A stretch of 64,000 nt of DNA, taken from contig NZ_CP024190.1 in the NCBI RefSeq assembly GCF_003391395.1, positions 5,022,001 to 5,086,000 of the forward strand, in the 5' to 3' direction. Each line of letters begins with the position of its first letter. Within the stretch, counting starts at the first letter, position 1. This document shows, one piece after another, positions 34,944 through 43,499 of this stretch. Below the pieces are notes generated by a model that saw only the letters and a list, made by a program, of their open reading frames with translations, did no database searches and was not told the DNA's origin. Both the position numbers and the translations under genes were made by a program. The DNA comes from Mycobacterium marinum (GTDB lineage: Bacteria; Actinomycetota; Actinomycetes; Mycobacteriales; Mycobacteriaceae).

Positions 34944-36323
34944 GTGTCGAATACTCAATTGACTGACGTTATTTTCATCCTGTTGCTGCTCGTCGGTTTT
35001 GCGCAACTGTTGGGCTACCTATTCGTCAAGATGCGACAACCCAAGGTAGTGGGAGAGATTCTGGCCGGCGTCGTGCTGGGGCCGGCACTGCTGGGACGCC
35101 TGCCATTCATGGAGCACATCGTCGACGCCGTCAAACACAGCGGCAACATCTTGACCTTTGTCTACTGGCTTGGCCTGCTGTTGCTGATGTTTCTGTCCGG
35201 CGCCGAGATGCAGCAGCTGTTCACCCGGGGTGAACGACGCACCGTGGGCTGGCTCATCATCGTCGGTACCGGCACCCCGTTCCTGCTCGGACTGATTGTC
35301 GGTCCCCATCTGGTGGGCCCGAGTCTGGCTGGCCCACATGGCAATCGACTGTCACTGATCATCATTCTCGCGGTTGGTGTCGCCGTCACCTCGGTGCCGG
35401 TGGTATCAAAGATCTTCGCCGACCTCAACATTCTGGACACACGATTCGCGCGACTGGTCCTTGGCGTCGCCGTGCTAGAAGACATCGTCTTGTGGCTGGC
35501 GCTTGCCATCGCCACCGCAATCGCGACAAAGACAACGCTGAATGCGTGGCAGATGTCGTTGCATCTGGCGGTGACGGTGGCCTACTTCGCCGTCGGTCTC
35601 ACGATTCTTCCCGTCGTGATGAAGCGCATCAACAAGGCCCGCTGGAACGCCTTCGCGCAGCAGTCACCTACGGGCTATGCGATCGCGGTGCTGCTGGCGT
35701 ACTGTGCCGTCGCCGGTGCACTAGACGTCAACCTCGTATTCGCAGCGTTCCTTGCGGGTTTCGCGGTTGTGCATCGCAAGCGCAGGATCTTTGAGGACGC
35801 TCTCGAGGCGATTGGCAAAGTATCTTTTGCCTTCTTCATTCCCGTCTACTTTGCCATCGTCGGCCTCAAGCTCGACCTCATCCGCGGCGTCTCGCTGCCC
35901 ATGATCGCGATCTTCGTTCTGGGCACCTGCACAATCAAGGTGATGTCGGTGTCGCTCGCCGGACGATTCGCGGGCTTCCGAGGTCTGGACCTCATCAACC
36001 TTGCGGTCACCACCAACGCCCGCGGTGGCCCCGGCATCGTCCTGGCAAGCGTGGCCTTCGACGCCGGCATCATCAGCCCGAAGTTCTACACCACGTTGGT
36101 GGTCGCAGCGGTGCTGACCTCGCAGTTCGCCGGCGCCTGGCTTGACTACGTGCTGCGCAAGGGTTGGCCGCTGCTGGCATCTGACAATACAAAACAAGCG
36201 GCGCAGGCCGCCGGTGCGGATGTCTCGGCCGGCGTGATGGTGGCGTCTGGACAGGACTCTGATGTTGCTGAGCAGCCCCAGGAACCGGTTGCGGATCCCG
36301 CTCCCCAGCGGAATACGCGATGA
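34944..36323 (+). CDS. CPA2-family cation:proton antiporter (KefB/NapA-like)
   Basis: A 459-residue membrane protein with about twelve TM segments of the Na_H_Exchanger family. Motifs include RQPKVVGEILAGVVLGPALLG, LLLMFLSGAEM, the unwound helix VAVTSVPVVSKIFADL, and EDIVLWLALAIA in the ion-site region. IVGLKLDLI and TTNARGGPGIVLAS follow. The C-terminal 55 residues are soluble and Ala/Pro-rich, without an RCK/TrkA domain. GTG 34944 has GAGGAG upstream and begins ten bases after the HPP-like gene. It probably exchanges Na+ or K+ for protons. Why it is in a sulfation operon is unclear, perhaps charge balance for anion uptake. Confidence 0.85.
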   Translation: MSNTQLTDVIFILLLLVGFAQLLGYLFVKMRQPKVVGEILAGVVLGPALLGRLPFMEHIVDAVKHSGNILTFVYWLGLLLLMFLSGAEMQQLFTRGERRTVGWLIIVGTGTPFLLGLIVGPHLVGPSLAGPHGNRLSLIIILAVGVAVTSVPVVSKIFADLNILDTRFARLVLGVAVLEDIVLWLALAIATAIATKTTLNAWQMSLHLAVTVAYFAVGLTILPVVMKRINKARWNAFAQQSPTGYAIAVLLAYCAVAGALDVNLVFAAFLAGFAVVHRKRRIFEDALEAIGKVSFAFFIPVYFAIVGLKLDLIRGVSLPMIAIFVLGTCTIKVMSVSLAGRFAGFRGLDLINLAVTTNARGGPGIVLASVAFDAGIISPKFYTTLVVAAVLTSQFAGAWLDYVLRKGWPLLASDNTKQAAQAAGADVSAGVMVASGQDSDVAEQPQEPVADPAPQRNTR

Positions 36324-36416
36324 GCAGCTAGGAGTCCCCCGAGCATCGCCGCAAGACGAACAAAGTGCTGTGAAACGACGATAGTAATAAATTCGATTTC
36401 AGAAAGAGGCAGCAAG

Positions 36417-37682
36417 ATGGATTATTTAGGCCATAACGGACACCCACTCGTCGACAGGGTGGAAAGGGAAAACGTGGCCGGCCGGATTGAGGGATTGGTG
36501 CGCATCCCGATATCGAAGGCGACCGCCCACGAGGTGATCAGCATCTCGTACGGTTTCTTCACGCCACTATCGGGATTCATGGGTCGCCGAGAGGTCGACG
36601 AAACCCTTGACAACATGCAGCTTCCCGACGGAACGCTATGGAGCATACCGATAGTCTTCGACCTTTCCGCGGCAGACATCGACAGCTATGGCCTCAAAGA
36701 AGGTGGAAGCGCGGTTCTCGAGTACCTCGGCGCCCCCATGGCAATTTTCGACATCACCGAGATATACGAATACGACCTCGATCAGATGGCCGAAAAGACC
36801 TACGGCACCACGGATCTGAGACATCCCGGCGTCAAGAAGACGAAAGCGTATAAGGATCGGTTCATCGGGGGCGGAATCACGCTAATCAACGAACCGGTTT
36901 TCAACGCGCCATTCAGCAACTTCTGGCTGACCCCACGGCAGCATCGCGACGCGTTGCGAAAGAAGGGCTGGAAGAATGTCGTCGCGCATCAGACCAGGAA
37001 TGTCCCACACACGGGCCACGAAGCCCTGATGAAGCAAGCCTGGTTTGCCGCCAACGAGGACCAGTCCGTCGACACGCTAAAGACCGGCATCCTGGTCAAC
37101 GCCATCATCGGACAAAAGAGGGTTGGCGACTACATCGACGAAGCGATCCTGCTGACGCAAGATGCGTTGCGGACCAATGGATACTTTCGCGAAAACGTGC
37201 ACATGGTGTCCTTCACGCTCTGGGACATGCGCTATGCCGGCCCCCGAGAGGCCATCTTCCACGCGATTCTCAGGACGAATCTCGGGTGCACACATCACAT
37301 GTTCGGCCGCGACCACGCCGGTGTCGGCGACTTCTACGACCCCTATGATGCACAGAATTTGCTCAAGCAACACCGGGACGAGCTATCGATCAAACCGGTA
37401 TTCCTCCGGGAAAACTGGTACTGCCCGGAATGCATGGAAGTCACCAACTCCGCCCTGTGCGGCCATGATTCGAAGGCGCAGAGTTTCAGCGGCAGCGTCA
37501 TTCGAAGCATCCTGACCGACGAAGTCAAACCGACGCAGCGAGTGATGCGCCACGAAGTGTTCGAAGTGGTAATGGACTGTGCGGCCAAGCATGGACAAGG
37601 TTCGCCCTTTGTCAGCGAAAGCTATCTGAACGACAGAATGCCGGTCTTCGAGCTGGAACAATTGGAGGAATTCGACGCATGA
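36417..37682 (+). CDS. sat: ATP sulfurylase (homo-oligomeric Sat type)
   Basis: A 421-residue sulfate adenylyltransferase of the Sat/MET3 type, unrelated to the CysD/CysN enzyme normal in mycobacteria. An N-terminal PUA-like domain (GLVRIPISKATAHEVISISYGFFTPLSGFMGRREVD) precedes the catalytic domain. That domain has the signature QTRNVPHTGHEALMK, the GRDHAGVGDFYDPYDAQ loop and a Cys cluster CPECMEVTNSALCGH, and ends GSVIRSILTDEVKPTQRVMRHEVFE. It makes APS for CysC. The gene is AT-richer than the backbone (ATG GAT TAT TTA), with an AT-rich leader, suggesting acquisition. AGAAAGAGG precedes ATG 36417. Confidence 0.94.
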   Translation: MDYLGHNGHPLVDRVERENVAGRIEGLVRIPISKATAHEVISISYGFFTPLSGFMGRREVDETLDNMQLPDGTLWSIPIVFDLSAADIDSYGLKEGGSAVLEYLGAPMAIFDITEIYEYDLDQMAEKTYGTTDLRHPGVKKTKAYKDRFIGGGITLINEPVFNAPFSNFWLTPRQHRDALRKKGWKNVVAHQTRNVPHTGHEALMKQAWFAANEDQSVDTLKTGILVNAIIGQKRVGDYIDEAILLTQDALRTNGYFRENVHMVSFTLWDMRYAGPREAIFHAILRTNLGCTHHMFGRDHAGVGDFYDPYDAQNLLKQHRDELSIKPVFLRENWYCPECMEVTNSALCGHDSKAQSFSGSVIRSILTDEVKPTQRVMRHEVFEVVMDCAAKHGQGSPFVSESYLNDRMPVFELEQLEEFDA

Positions 37683-37990
37683 ACAAAACCGCTGGAGCCA
37701 TCAAGATCAATGTGTGGATCAACGACGAGCGGCTAGCAGCCCTAGAGCAGGCGGGGATGGCGCAATTGGCCGAGGAAGCATTTGCCGGCATGAAACTCCT
37801 GGCGATCTCCACCACGGAAGAGCAAAAAGATCTCATCCTGCAGCGGTATGGGTCGGCCAAGTACGACTCTGCGACCACCCGCTCTATCGAGTTGCTGCCA
37901 AAGCAGGCCAAGGACAAGTTGCTGAACCTGTCGATCACCATGCGGTCGACGGGTTCTGACGTCACGGGGCGCTTCCTCGAGGAGGCATAG
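37679..37990 (+). CDS. small protein of unknown function coupled to sat
   Basis: A 103-residue hydrophilic protein beginning MNKTAGAIKINVWINDERLAAL. It has no signal peptide, TM segment or cysteine. It looks mixed alpha/beta: an N-terminal beta strand (IKINVWI), two helices (ERLAALEQAGMAQLAEEAFAGM), a strand (KLLAIST) and a charged helical C terminus (PKQAKDKLLNLSITMRS). Its ATG overlaps the sat stop codon by four bases, so it is translationally coupled to ATP sulfurylase and may be a subunit or modulator. I do not recognise the family. A terminator follows, making it the last gene of the island operon. Confidence 0.75.
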   Translation: MNKTAGAIKINVWINDERLAALEQAGMAQLAEEAFAGMKLLAISTTEEQKDLILQRYGSAKYDSATTRSIELLPKQAKDKLLNLSITMRSTGSDVTGRFLEEA

Positions 37991-38011
37991 CCTCCCACGG
38001 CCCCGTCGCCG

Positions 38012-38060
38012 GGTAACGCCGCGGCCCCGCCTCCATCTGGGGGCGGGGCCGCGGCCGTTA
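38012..38060. terminator. strong bidirectional terminator closing the sulfation operon
   Basis: GTAACGCCGCGGCCCCGCC (38012-38030) pairs with GGCGGGGCCGCGGCCGTTAC (38041-38060) with one bulge. It lies between convergent genes and can serve both. Confidence 0.8.
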
Positions 38061-38153
38061 CCGACGATCAGCGGACCAGACCCGCTGAATCAAGCGGTCT
38101 TGCAAACGAGTGGCCACCACATCATTGATCCAAACCGGTTCGGATGCGGGCTT

Positions 38154-39566
38154 TTACGTGACGGGAACCTCAGCCGCGGCCGGCAGTGGCGCAGCGGCTG
38201 GCAACAACACCCCGCGCGGACGCGCATACCGAACCCAGGTCAGTGCTGCGGCGGCGATGTAGCACAGCAAGAAGATCCAGAACGCGGGTGTCTCCGTGCC
38301 CGTACTCACGTAGGACTGGCGCAACACCAGGTTGATCGCCATTGCCCCCAGCGCCCCGAGGGAGCCGGCGAATCCGATCAGCGCACCCGACATCACGCGC
38401 TCCCAGTGGCGGCGTTGAGCCCCGTCGAGGTTCAGCGAACGACTGCGCTCCCGAAACACCGAGGGGATCAACTTGAAGACCGACCCCTTGCCGACGCCGC
38501 AGAAGATGAACAGCGCGATGAAGCCACAGATGTAGCCGATCATTGTGGTGCCCGTCACCTGGCCGTTGGGGCCACGGGTGAGATCGTCGTGGGTGCTGAC
38601 CGCGACCAGGAATCCGCCGGCCACGATCATCGCCGCCAACGCCGCGAAGGTGACACGACCACCTCCTACCCGGTCCCCCAGTCTGCCGCCGAAGATGCGC
38701 GACAACGACCCGAGCAGCGGCCCGATGAACGCGATCTCTGCGGCATGCAGCGAGGCTTGCGCATGGGATTCTCCCGCGGCAGCGAAGTTGTGCTGAAGCA
38801 CCTGGCCGAAAGCGAACGCGAAACCCAAGAACGAACCCGAACAGCACAAATAGAGCAGCGCGATGCCCCATGAATCGGGCACCTTGAGTACCGAGCGGAC
38901 GTGGGCTACCTCGATGACGTGGGTCAGATTGTCCATGAACAGCGCCGCACCCAGTCCGGCGATGGCAAGCAGTACCAGGTAGACCGCACACACCAGATAC
39001 GGAGCTTCGTGCCCGGCGGTGGCCAAGACCACAAGGCCCACCGCCTGAATAGCCGCCGACCCCAGGTTGGACAAGCCACCGGTAAGCCCCAAGGCGAACC
39101 CCTTCAGACGCTGAGGGTAGAACGCTTCAGCGTGCGATAGCGAGGCGGCATAGTTGCCACCCCCCAGGCCGGTAAGCGCCGCACACACCAGATACGGCCA
39201 CAACGGCAGACCCGGGTTGGCCAGTAGCACGACCGCCCCGATGGTGGGGATGAGCAGCACGGCTGACGAGAACACAGCCCAGCTGCGGCCACCGAATCTC
39301 GTGGTTGCCATCGCATAGGGAATACGCACCAGCGCTCCGACCAACGTGGCTGTGGCGCCCAGCAGCAGCTTGTCCCCGGTCGAGAAACCGTAGACCGACT
39401 GCGGCATGAACAGCATCATGACCGACCACAGATACCAGATCGAGAAGCCCACATGTGCGGTCACGTTGGCCCAGATGAGATTTCGCCTAGCGATGACACT
39501 ATTGCCGGCATTCCAGGCCGATACGTCCTCAGGATCCCAATCTGCGATGCGATGGGTAGGCGCCAT
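38154..39566 (-). CDS. NarK/NasA-type (NNP) MFS transporter, copy 2
   Basis: A 470-residue paralogue of the 29344 gene in opposite orientation, starting MAPTHRIADWDPEDVSAWNAGNSVIARRNL (ATG 39566, GAAAGG upstream). The NNP signature is GLGGGNYAASLSHAEAFYPQRLKGFALGLTGGLSNLGSAAIQ. The second motif is FIFCGVGKGSVFKLIPSVFRE. The open frame continues 123 codons upstream without homology, so the internal ATG is used. Together with copy 1 it brackets the cysQ-sat genes as inverted flanks. A 359-bp piece of this gene (38657-39015) is repeated as a pseudogene at 42598-42956. Substrate as for copy 1. Confidence 0.85.
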   Translation of the reverse strand: MAPTHRIADWDPEDVSAWNAGNSVIARRNLIWANVTAHVGFSIWYLWSVMMLFMPQSVYGFSTGDKLLLGATATLVGALVRIPYAMATTRFGGRSWAVFSSAVLLIPTIGAVVLLANPGLPLWPYLVCAALTGLGGGNYAASLSHAEAFYPQRLKGFALGLTGGLSNLGSAAIQAVGLVVLATAGHEAPYLVCAVYLVLLAIAGLGAALFMDNLTHVIEVAHVRSVLKVPDSWGIALLYLCCSGSFLGFAFAFGQVLQHNFAAAGESHAQASLHAAEIAFIGPLLGSLSRIFGGRLGDRVGGGRVTFAALAAMIVAGGFLVAVSTHDDLTRGPNGQVTGTTMIGYICGFIALFIFCGVGKGSVFKLIPSVFRERSRSLNLDGAQRRHWERVMSGALIGFAGSLGALGAMAINLVLRQSYVSTGTETPAFWIFLLCYIAAAALTWVRYARPRGVLLPAAAPLPAAAEVPVT

Positions 39567-39865
39567 GCGGTAGTTACCTTTCACAGACGACGTCGGGTGA
39601 ATCATCGAATCACTACTAGTTGCCCGGGAGTCCAACGCAGGGCGTATCGGGGCGTCGGCTTCTTCATCGAAAACCGCTGGAGTTGTCGCCATTTCGCTAC
39701 CACACCCGGATTGCCCGCACACAGCGCGTGGAGATGTACCGACACGAGGGCTGTTCTTGGGCCGCCGGATGCCGCTTCGGGCGCGTCCAAGCATACCGGG
39801 CCGTCGCCGCGGGGAGTCCCGCCGATGTTCCGGCCGCGCCCGAGGCCGGCCTAAACAACCCGTCA

Positions 39866-40127
39866 GTACATGTTGACGAAAACTGTACGAGCACTTGCCA
39901 TCCTCCGCGTCACATGTGGCCCGCATGTTTGGCAAGCCGAATATTGATCTGTTCCGCAGGGACCGTTGGCCGTCGATAATCGACGCGCGGTTATGGCGAG
40001 CCCCACCGCCATCTTGGGTCGAAAAAGATTGCTAGCTGGTCCAACTAGTCAAACCGAATTCGGGGCGCTCAACAACTCGATACGGCGCATGCACAGGAGA
40101 TTTCCAGCAGACTGGATCGGTACATCC
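39866..40127 (-). repeat. upstream repeat, copy 2 (before transporter 2)
   Basis: The reverse complement carries the same ordered words as copy 1 and copy 3: CTGCTGGAAATCTCCTGTGC, CGAGTTGT, TTCGGTTTGACT, GGCGGTGGGGCTCGCCATAA, GGCCAACGGTCCCTGCGGAA and GTGACGCGGAGGATG. With copy 3 it also shares the AGTTTTCGTC.ACATG end. The DosR-box-like core is at 39957-39974. The interval 39567-39865 between repeat and gene has no other recognisable feature. Confidence 0.75.
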
Positions 40128-40230
40128 AGCGACCGTATGCACCCGCTCACACCCTGATTCTCCGAAAGGCCGCCGGGACAATTCATGGCCAGATATTATT
40201 GACCTCGCCGCCCAAGTTCCGTTCTCCTGC

Positions 40231-40400
40231 ACGAGTCCGGATTCCAACGTCGGCGTGCCAGACTCCGGGGCCAGAAGCACGACACAAGCCCACGACGTAG
40301 CGCGAGAAGATGTCCAAGATCGCCTAGACGTAGGTGGTAGCTCCACTTCGCTGAGCCAAGTAGCTCCGTATGTCACACGACCACAACGCAATCGGGGCTC
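40231..40400 (-). pseudogene. IS3-family transposase remnant
   Basis: The minus strand encodes a fragment with an internal stop: YLAQRSGATTYV, stop, then AILDIFSRYVVGLCRA. This matches the rve/DDE core of IS3-family OrfB (usually YLYVILDIFSRYVVGW), including the second catalytic Asp. Flanking sequence is degraded and no terminal repeats were found. The sequence at 40231-40279 recurs at 42961-43009. Confidence 0.65.
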
Positions 40401-40520
40401 CGGCCGGCAAATCCCGAAATAACTGGCCGGGCGGGCGGCTTGAGCGCGGCGCTCCTCGGCTGGGGCCAGGTCGGCGAACCAGGGGTTGGCATCGCCATTA
40501 GGGCAGGACCAGCCGTTGGT

Positions 40521-41858
40521 TTAGCTGGGGCGCCAGGTGGTGGGCAGCATCGGCAGTTGTGGGTCTCCGCCGTGATGGCTGGGTTCGAGAACCGCTATCC
40601 CGCCAGGGGATTGAAGAGACTCCGCATCGGAGGTTCCCGCGAAGCCCAGTGTCCGCACCTGGTGTTCACCGAATATCGCCGCAGCTACCGGGCTTGGCGA
40701 TGGGGCAGCTGGCGCCGATGTCAGCAGGGTTTCGGCCGTGGTGCCCGACGGTCGATTGTCCGTCGGCTCCATCGCAGAAGACGGATTTGCCGACGAGGCT
40801 GTGGCGGTATGTGCAGCGACGGGGGTGGCACTCGCTGTTGCCAGTCCCGCGTTGGCGGGCCCGGTGGGCAAAGTTGCTGGCTGCGCGTACAAGCTTGGCA
40901 GCAATGGGAGGTTTTGGGCGATATCAATATCGAACGCAGCCGATAAGCCGCGCTCAGTGCTGGTCAACGCCACAGCCGCAGCGATCCCCGCCGCAAGAAC
41001 CACCGTCGAAATCGGGGGCGTTAACACCGCGAACAAGGGAGAGAGCAGCACGGCAAGCGTGATTGACAGCGCTACCAGCCAAAACAGTATTTGAGCCAAA
41101 ATGGGAAAGGCTATGAGAATGTCCAAGACAAGCGCAACCGGAAGCAGAAAGATTGCACCCACGGCCAGCAGGGCAAGCACCAGTGCCGGCAGAAATTGTC
41201 CCGCCAGAAGGAGGGCCAGAAGTTCGCCAGGAACTCCCAGGAGCAGCAGAATGCCTTCCCAGAACAGCGAAAGTATGCCGGGTTGGCCGGTCGCCGCGAG
41301 AGCGCTGGTTGTGCCGATCTGGGTGTTGAGTATGGGCGGGGCTGGTGTGGTGTGGGGCATCGAGGCCAGTGTCGTGCCCGAGACGACTTGATAGGCGCTC
41401 ATGGTGGTGGCCGCTTGGATCCACATCCGTGCGTAGTCGGCTTCGTTGAGCGTGATGGGGATGGTGTTGAGCCCAAAGAAATTGGTCGCGACTAGCGCCG
41501 TGTGGGTGGTGTGGTTGACGGCTAGCTCCGCCAGTGTCGGCATCGTTGCCAGCGCGCTGGTGTAGGCCCCGGCCGCCACCTCGTGCTCGGCCGCCGTCGC
41601 CGCGTAGTCGGCGCTGGTGGTGGTCAACCACGCCAAGTAGGGCACATGCGCGTCGACATAGCTCTGCGCGCTCGGCCCCTCCCACGCGGCGGCCGCTCCA
41701 CCCAGCAAGGTGGTGAGTTCCTCTGCTACCGAGGCGTGTTCAGCAGAAAGTGCCGTCCATGCCGTCGCGGCCTCATGCAGTGGGCCGGGGCCCGGGCCCG
41801 CGCTCAACAACGCCGAATGTACTTCCGGCGGCGAAGCCATCCAAACAGACGCTGTCAT
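40521..41858 (-). CDS. PPE protein, PPW subfamily with hydrophobic insert
   Basis: A 445-residue PPE protein with N terminus MTASVWMASPPEVHSALLSAGPGPGPL and WEGPSAQSYVDAHVPYLAWL (WxG). IQAATTMSAYQ is at the end of the PPE domain. Residues of roughly 190-300 are strongly hydrophobic (GILLLLGVPGELLALLLAGQFLPALVLALLAVGAIFLLPVALVL). The end carries GFAGT and PMLPTTW, the GFxGT and PxxPxxW motifs of the PPE-PPW subfamily. ATG 41858 is used; ten residues upstream are not PPE-like. No PE partner is adjacent. The IS remnant lies just behind its 3' end. Confidence 0.85.
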   Translation of the reverse strand: MTASVWMASPPEVHSALLSAGPGPGPLHEAATAWTALSAEHASVAEELTTLLGGAAAAWEGPSAQSYVDAHVPYLAWLTTTSADYAATAAEHEVAAGAYTSALATMPTLAELAVNHTTHTALVATNFFGLNTIPITLNEADYARMWIQAATTMSAYQVVSGTTLASMPHTTPAPPILNTQIGTTSALAATGQPGILSLFWEGILLLLGVPGELLALLLAGQFLPALVLALLAVGAIFLLPVALVLDILIAFPILAQILFWLVALSITLAVLLSPLFAVLTPPISTVVLAAGIAAAVALTSTERGLSAAFDIDIAQNLPLLPSLYAQPATLPTGPANAGLATASATPVAAHTATASSANPSSAMEPTDNRPSGTTAETLLTSAPAAPSPSPVAAAIFGEHQVRTLGFAGTSDAESLQSPGGIAVLEPSHHGGDPQLPMLPTTWRPS

Positions 41859-42597
41859 CAAAGCCCTCCAGGAACTACTCGTCGTCACATCTCTACGCCC
41901 AGCGCAGAAACAGTGATTCGGTCCAGCAACGCTGGCGCGACCACTTGCTCAAGCGATACGCGTCCGCCTCCGCATCTACACCGGCTGGTGCTGAAATGGT
42001 CGTCGTCGTCGCGCCCTAACCGATCCGCCGGTGCCACCGGCGACATCATTCCCATCGCGTCCAGCCTTGACCAGCGCCATCAATTCCTCTGCTTTGCACC
42101 GCTATTCATGTGCAGTTCGACACCACGCCAGGACCATCGGCGATAGCAATCACCCGCGAAAGCACCTCTCACGCCTGCACCGATCAGCGTTGGCCCAAGG
42201 GCTTCACGACACCGCCCGGCGTGGACGTTACCTAAGCCATCCGGAGCCGGCGCAAGCCTTCCTGGGCAAACGCCATTCACTCATAGATTTTTCATAACGC
42301 CTGTATCACCCACGTACGAGTGACCATGGCCCAAAAGGGCCGGGCGAGTCCCCGTTACCGAGTCCAGCCCATTTTTGAGTCGGCCGGATGTAGACCATCC
42401 CGGTCTTATTCGCACAGACGCGTTGTCAGGCTTGGGAAACCAACTCCGGTCCGTTGTACCGAGGACACCCCGGCCCGCTTGCATCCAGAGACGACCTCGA
42501 ACTACCGGCCCGATATCGCCGATTGAGCCGTAGCAGTGGCTAACGGTAGGTAGAACACGCCGGCCGTTGCTGCGACCGACGCCGCCTAAGGTGGTAT
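41859..42597. other. non-coding gap, nothing recognised
   Basis: About 740 bp between the PPE start and the transporter fragment. No conserved ORF, RNA or clear repeat was seen. It probably contains the PPE promoter and rearrangement debris. Confidence 0.45.
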
Positions 42598-42956
42598 GAC
42601 CACCTCCTACCCGGTCCCCCAGTCTGTCGCCGAAGATGCGCGACAAACGACCCGAGCAGCGGCCCGATGAACGCCATCTCTGCGGCATGCAGCGAGGCTT
42701 GCGCATGGGATTCTCCCGCGGCAGCGAAGTTGTGCCCAAGCACCTGGCCGAAAGCGAACGCGAAACCCAAGAACGAACCCGAACAGCACAAATAGAGCAG
42801 CGCGATGCCCACGAATCGGGCACCTTGAGTACCGAGCGGACGTGGGCTACCTCGATGACGTGGGTCAGATTGTCCATGAACAGCGCCGCACCCAGTCCGG
42901 CGATGGCAAGTAGTACCAGCTAAACCGCACACACCAGATACGGAGCTTCGTGCCCG
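42598..42956 (-). pseudogene. 359-bp fragment of the NNP transporter gene
   Basis: Nearly identical to 38657-39015, an internal part of transporter copy 2, with about ten differences. One is an inserted base (GACAAACG for GACAACG) and one a lost base (GATGCCCACG for GATGCCCCATG). Both ends of the gene are missing, so it cannot make a transporter. Its 5' side abuts an IS-derived sequence exactly at 42956/42957. The high identity implies a recent copying event. Confidence 0.85.
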
Positions 42957-43012
42957 ACCGCTCACGCCCGGACTCCAACGCCGCCGTGCCAGACTCCGGG
43001 GCCCGAAGCGCC
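42957..43012 (-). pseudogene. second IS-derived fragment
   Basis: CCAACGCCGCCGTGCCAGAC and the following CTCCGGGGCCCGAAG closely match 40245-40276, the remnant next to the IS3-type transposase fragment, in the same orientation. Confidence 0.55.
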
Positions 43013-43039
43013 GGCGGCCTGACTGGGCGAACTGGTGCA

Positions 43040-43290
43040 ATCTGCTGGAAATCTCCTGTGCATAGCAATCTTCGAGTTGTCGGGCGCCACGAGTTCGGTT
43101 TGACTGATTAACAGACGGTGAAATCGCGTTGAGTAAAAATCGACGCGCAATGGCGGTGGGGCTCGCCATAACTGCGGTCATCGACGGCCAACGGTCCCTG
43201 CGGAACAGTTCGGTTTCCGGCTGCGCAATTGCGCGGCCGGACGTGACGCGGAGGATGCCAAATGACCGTTGAGTTTTCGTCGACATGCAT
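43040..43290 (+). repeat. upstream repeat, copy 3 (before a PPE gene)
   Basis: Contains TCTGCTGGAAATCTCCTGTG, CGAGTTGT, TTCGGTTTGACT, GGCGGTGGGGCTCGCCATAA, GGCCAACGGTCCCTGCGGAA and GTGACGCGGAGGATG in the same order as copies 1 and 2. It ends AGTTTTCGTCGACATG. It is oriented towards the PPE gene that begins 210 bp later, so that PPE may have acquired this control region. Confidence 0.75.
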
Positions 43291-43499
43291 CGAGACAGCT
43301 GGGTCCACGCCGCCCGCATTGTCGAGATGTCACGCCATCGAGTCGGCCGGTAAAGCGCGCTGATCGCGTATTCGTCTGATGCGTGGTGAAACTCGCTGCA
43401 TTCAGAACACGAAAACCACTGACGCGGCGATCGAGCACCCGGATCGCAGGGGCATTCGGTCCCGGTCTCCAAGAGCCGGCCAGTAAAGGGGGCAAACTA

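Noticed and set aside
39567..39935. N-terminal extension of transporter 2 by 123 residues.
   Set aside because: The extension has no similarity to transporter 1. The ATG at 39566 has a ribosome site and aligns with the paralogue start.
28763..40127. Prophage or integrative element.
   Set aside because: No integrase, phage structural gene, relaxase or tRNA-flanked direct repeats were seen. Only IS remnants are present.
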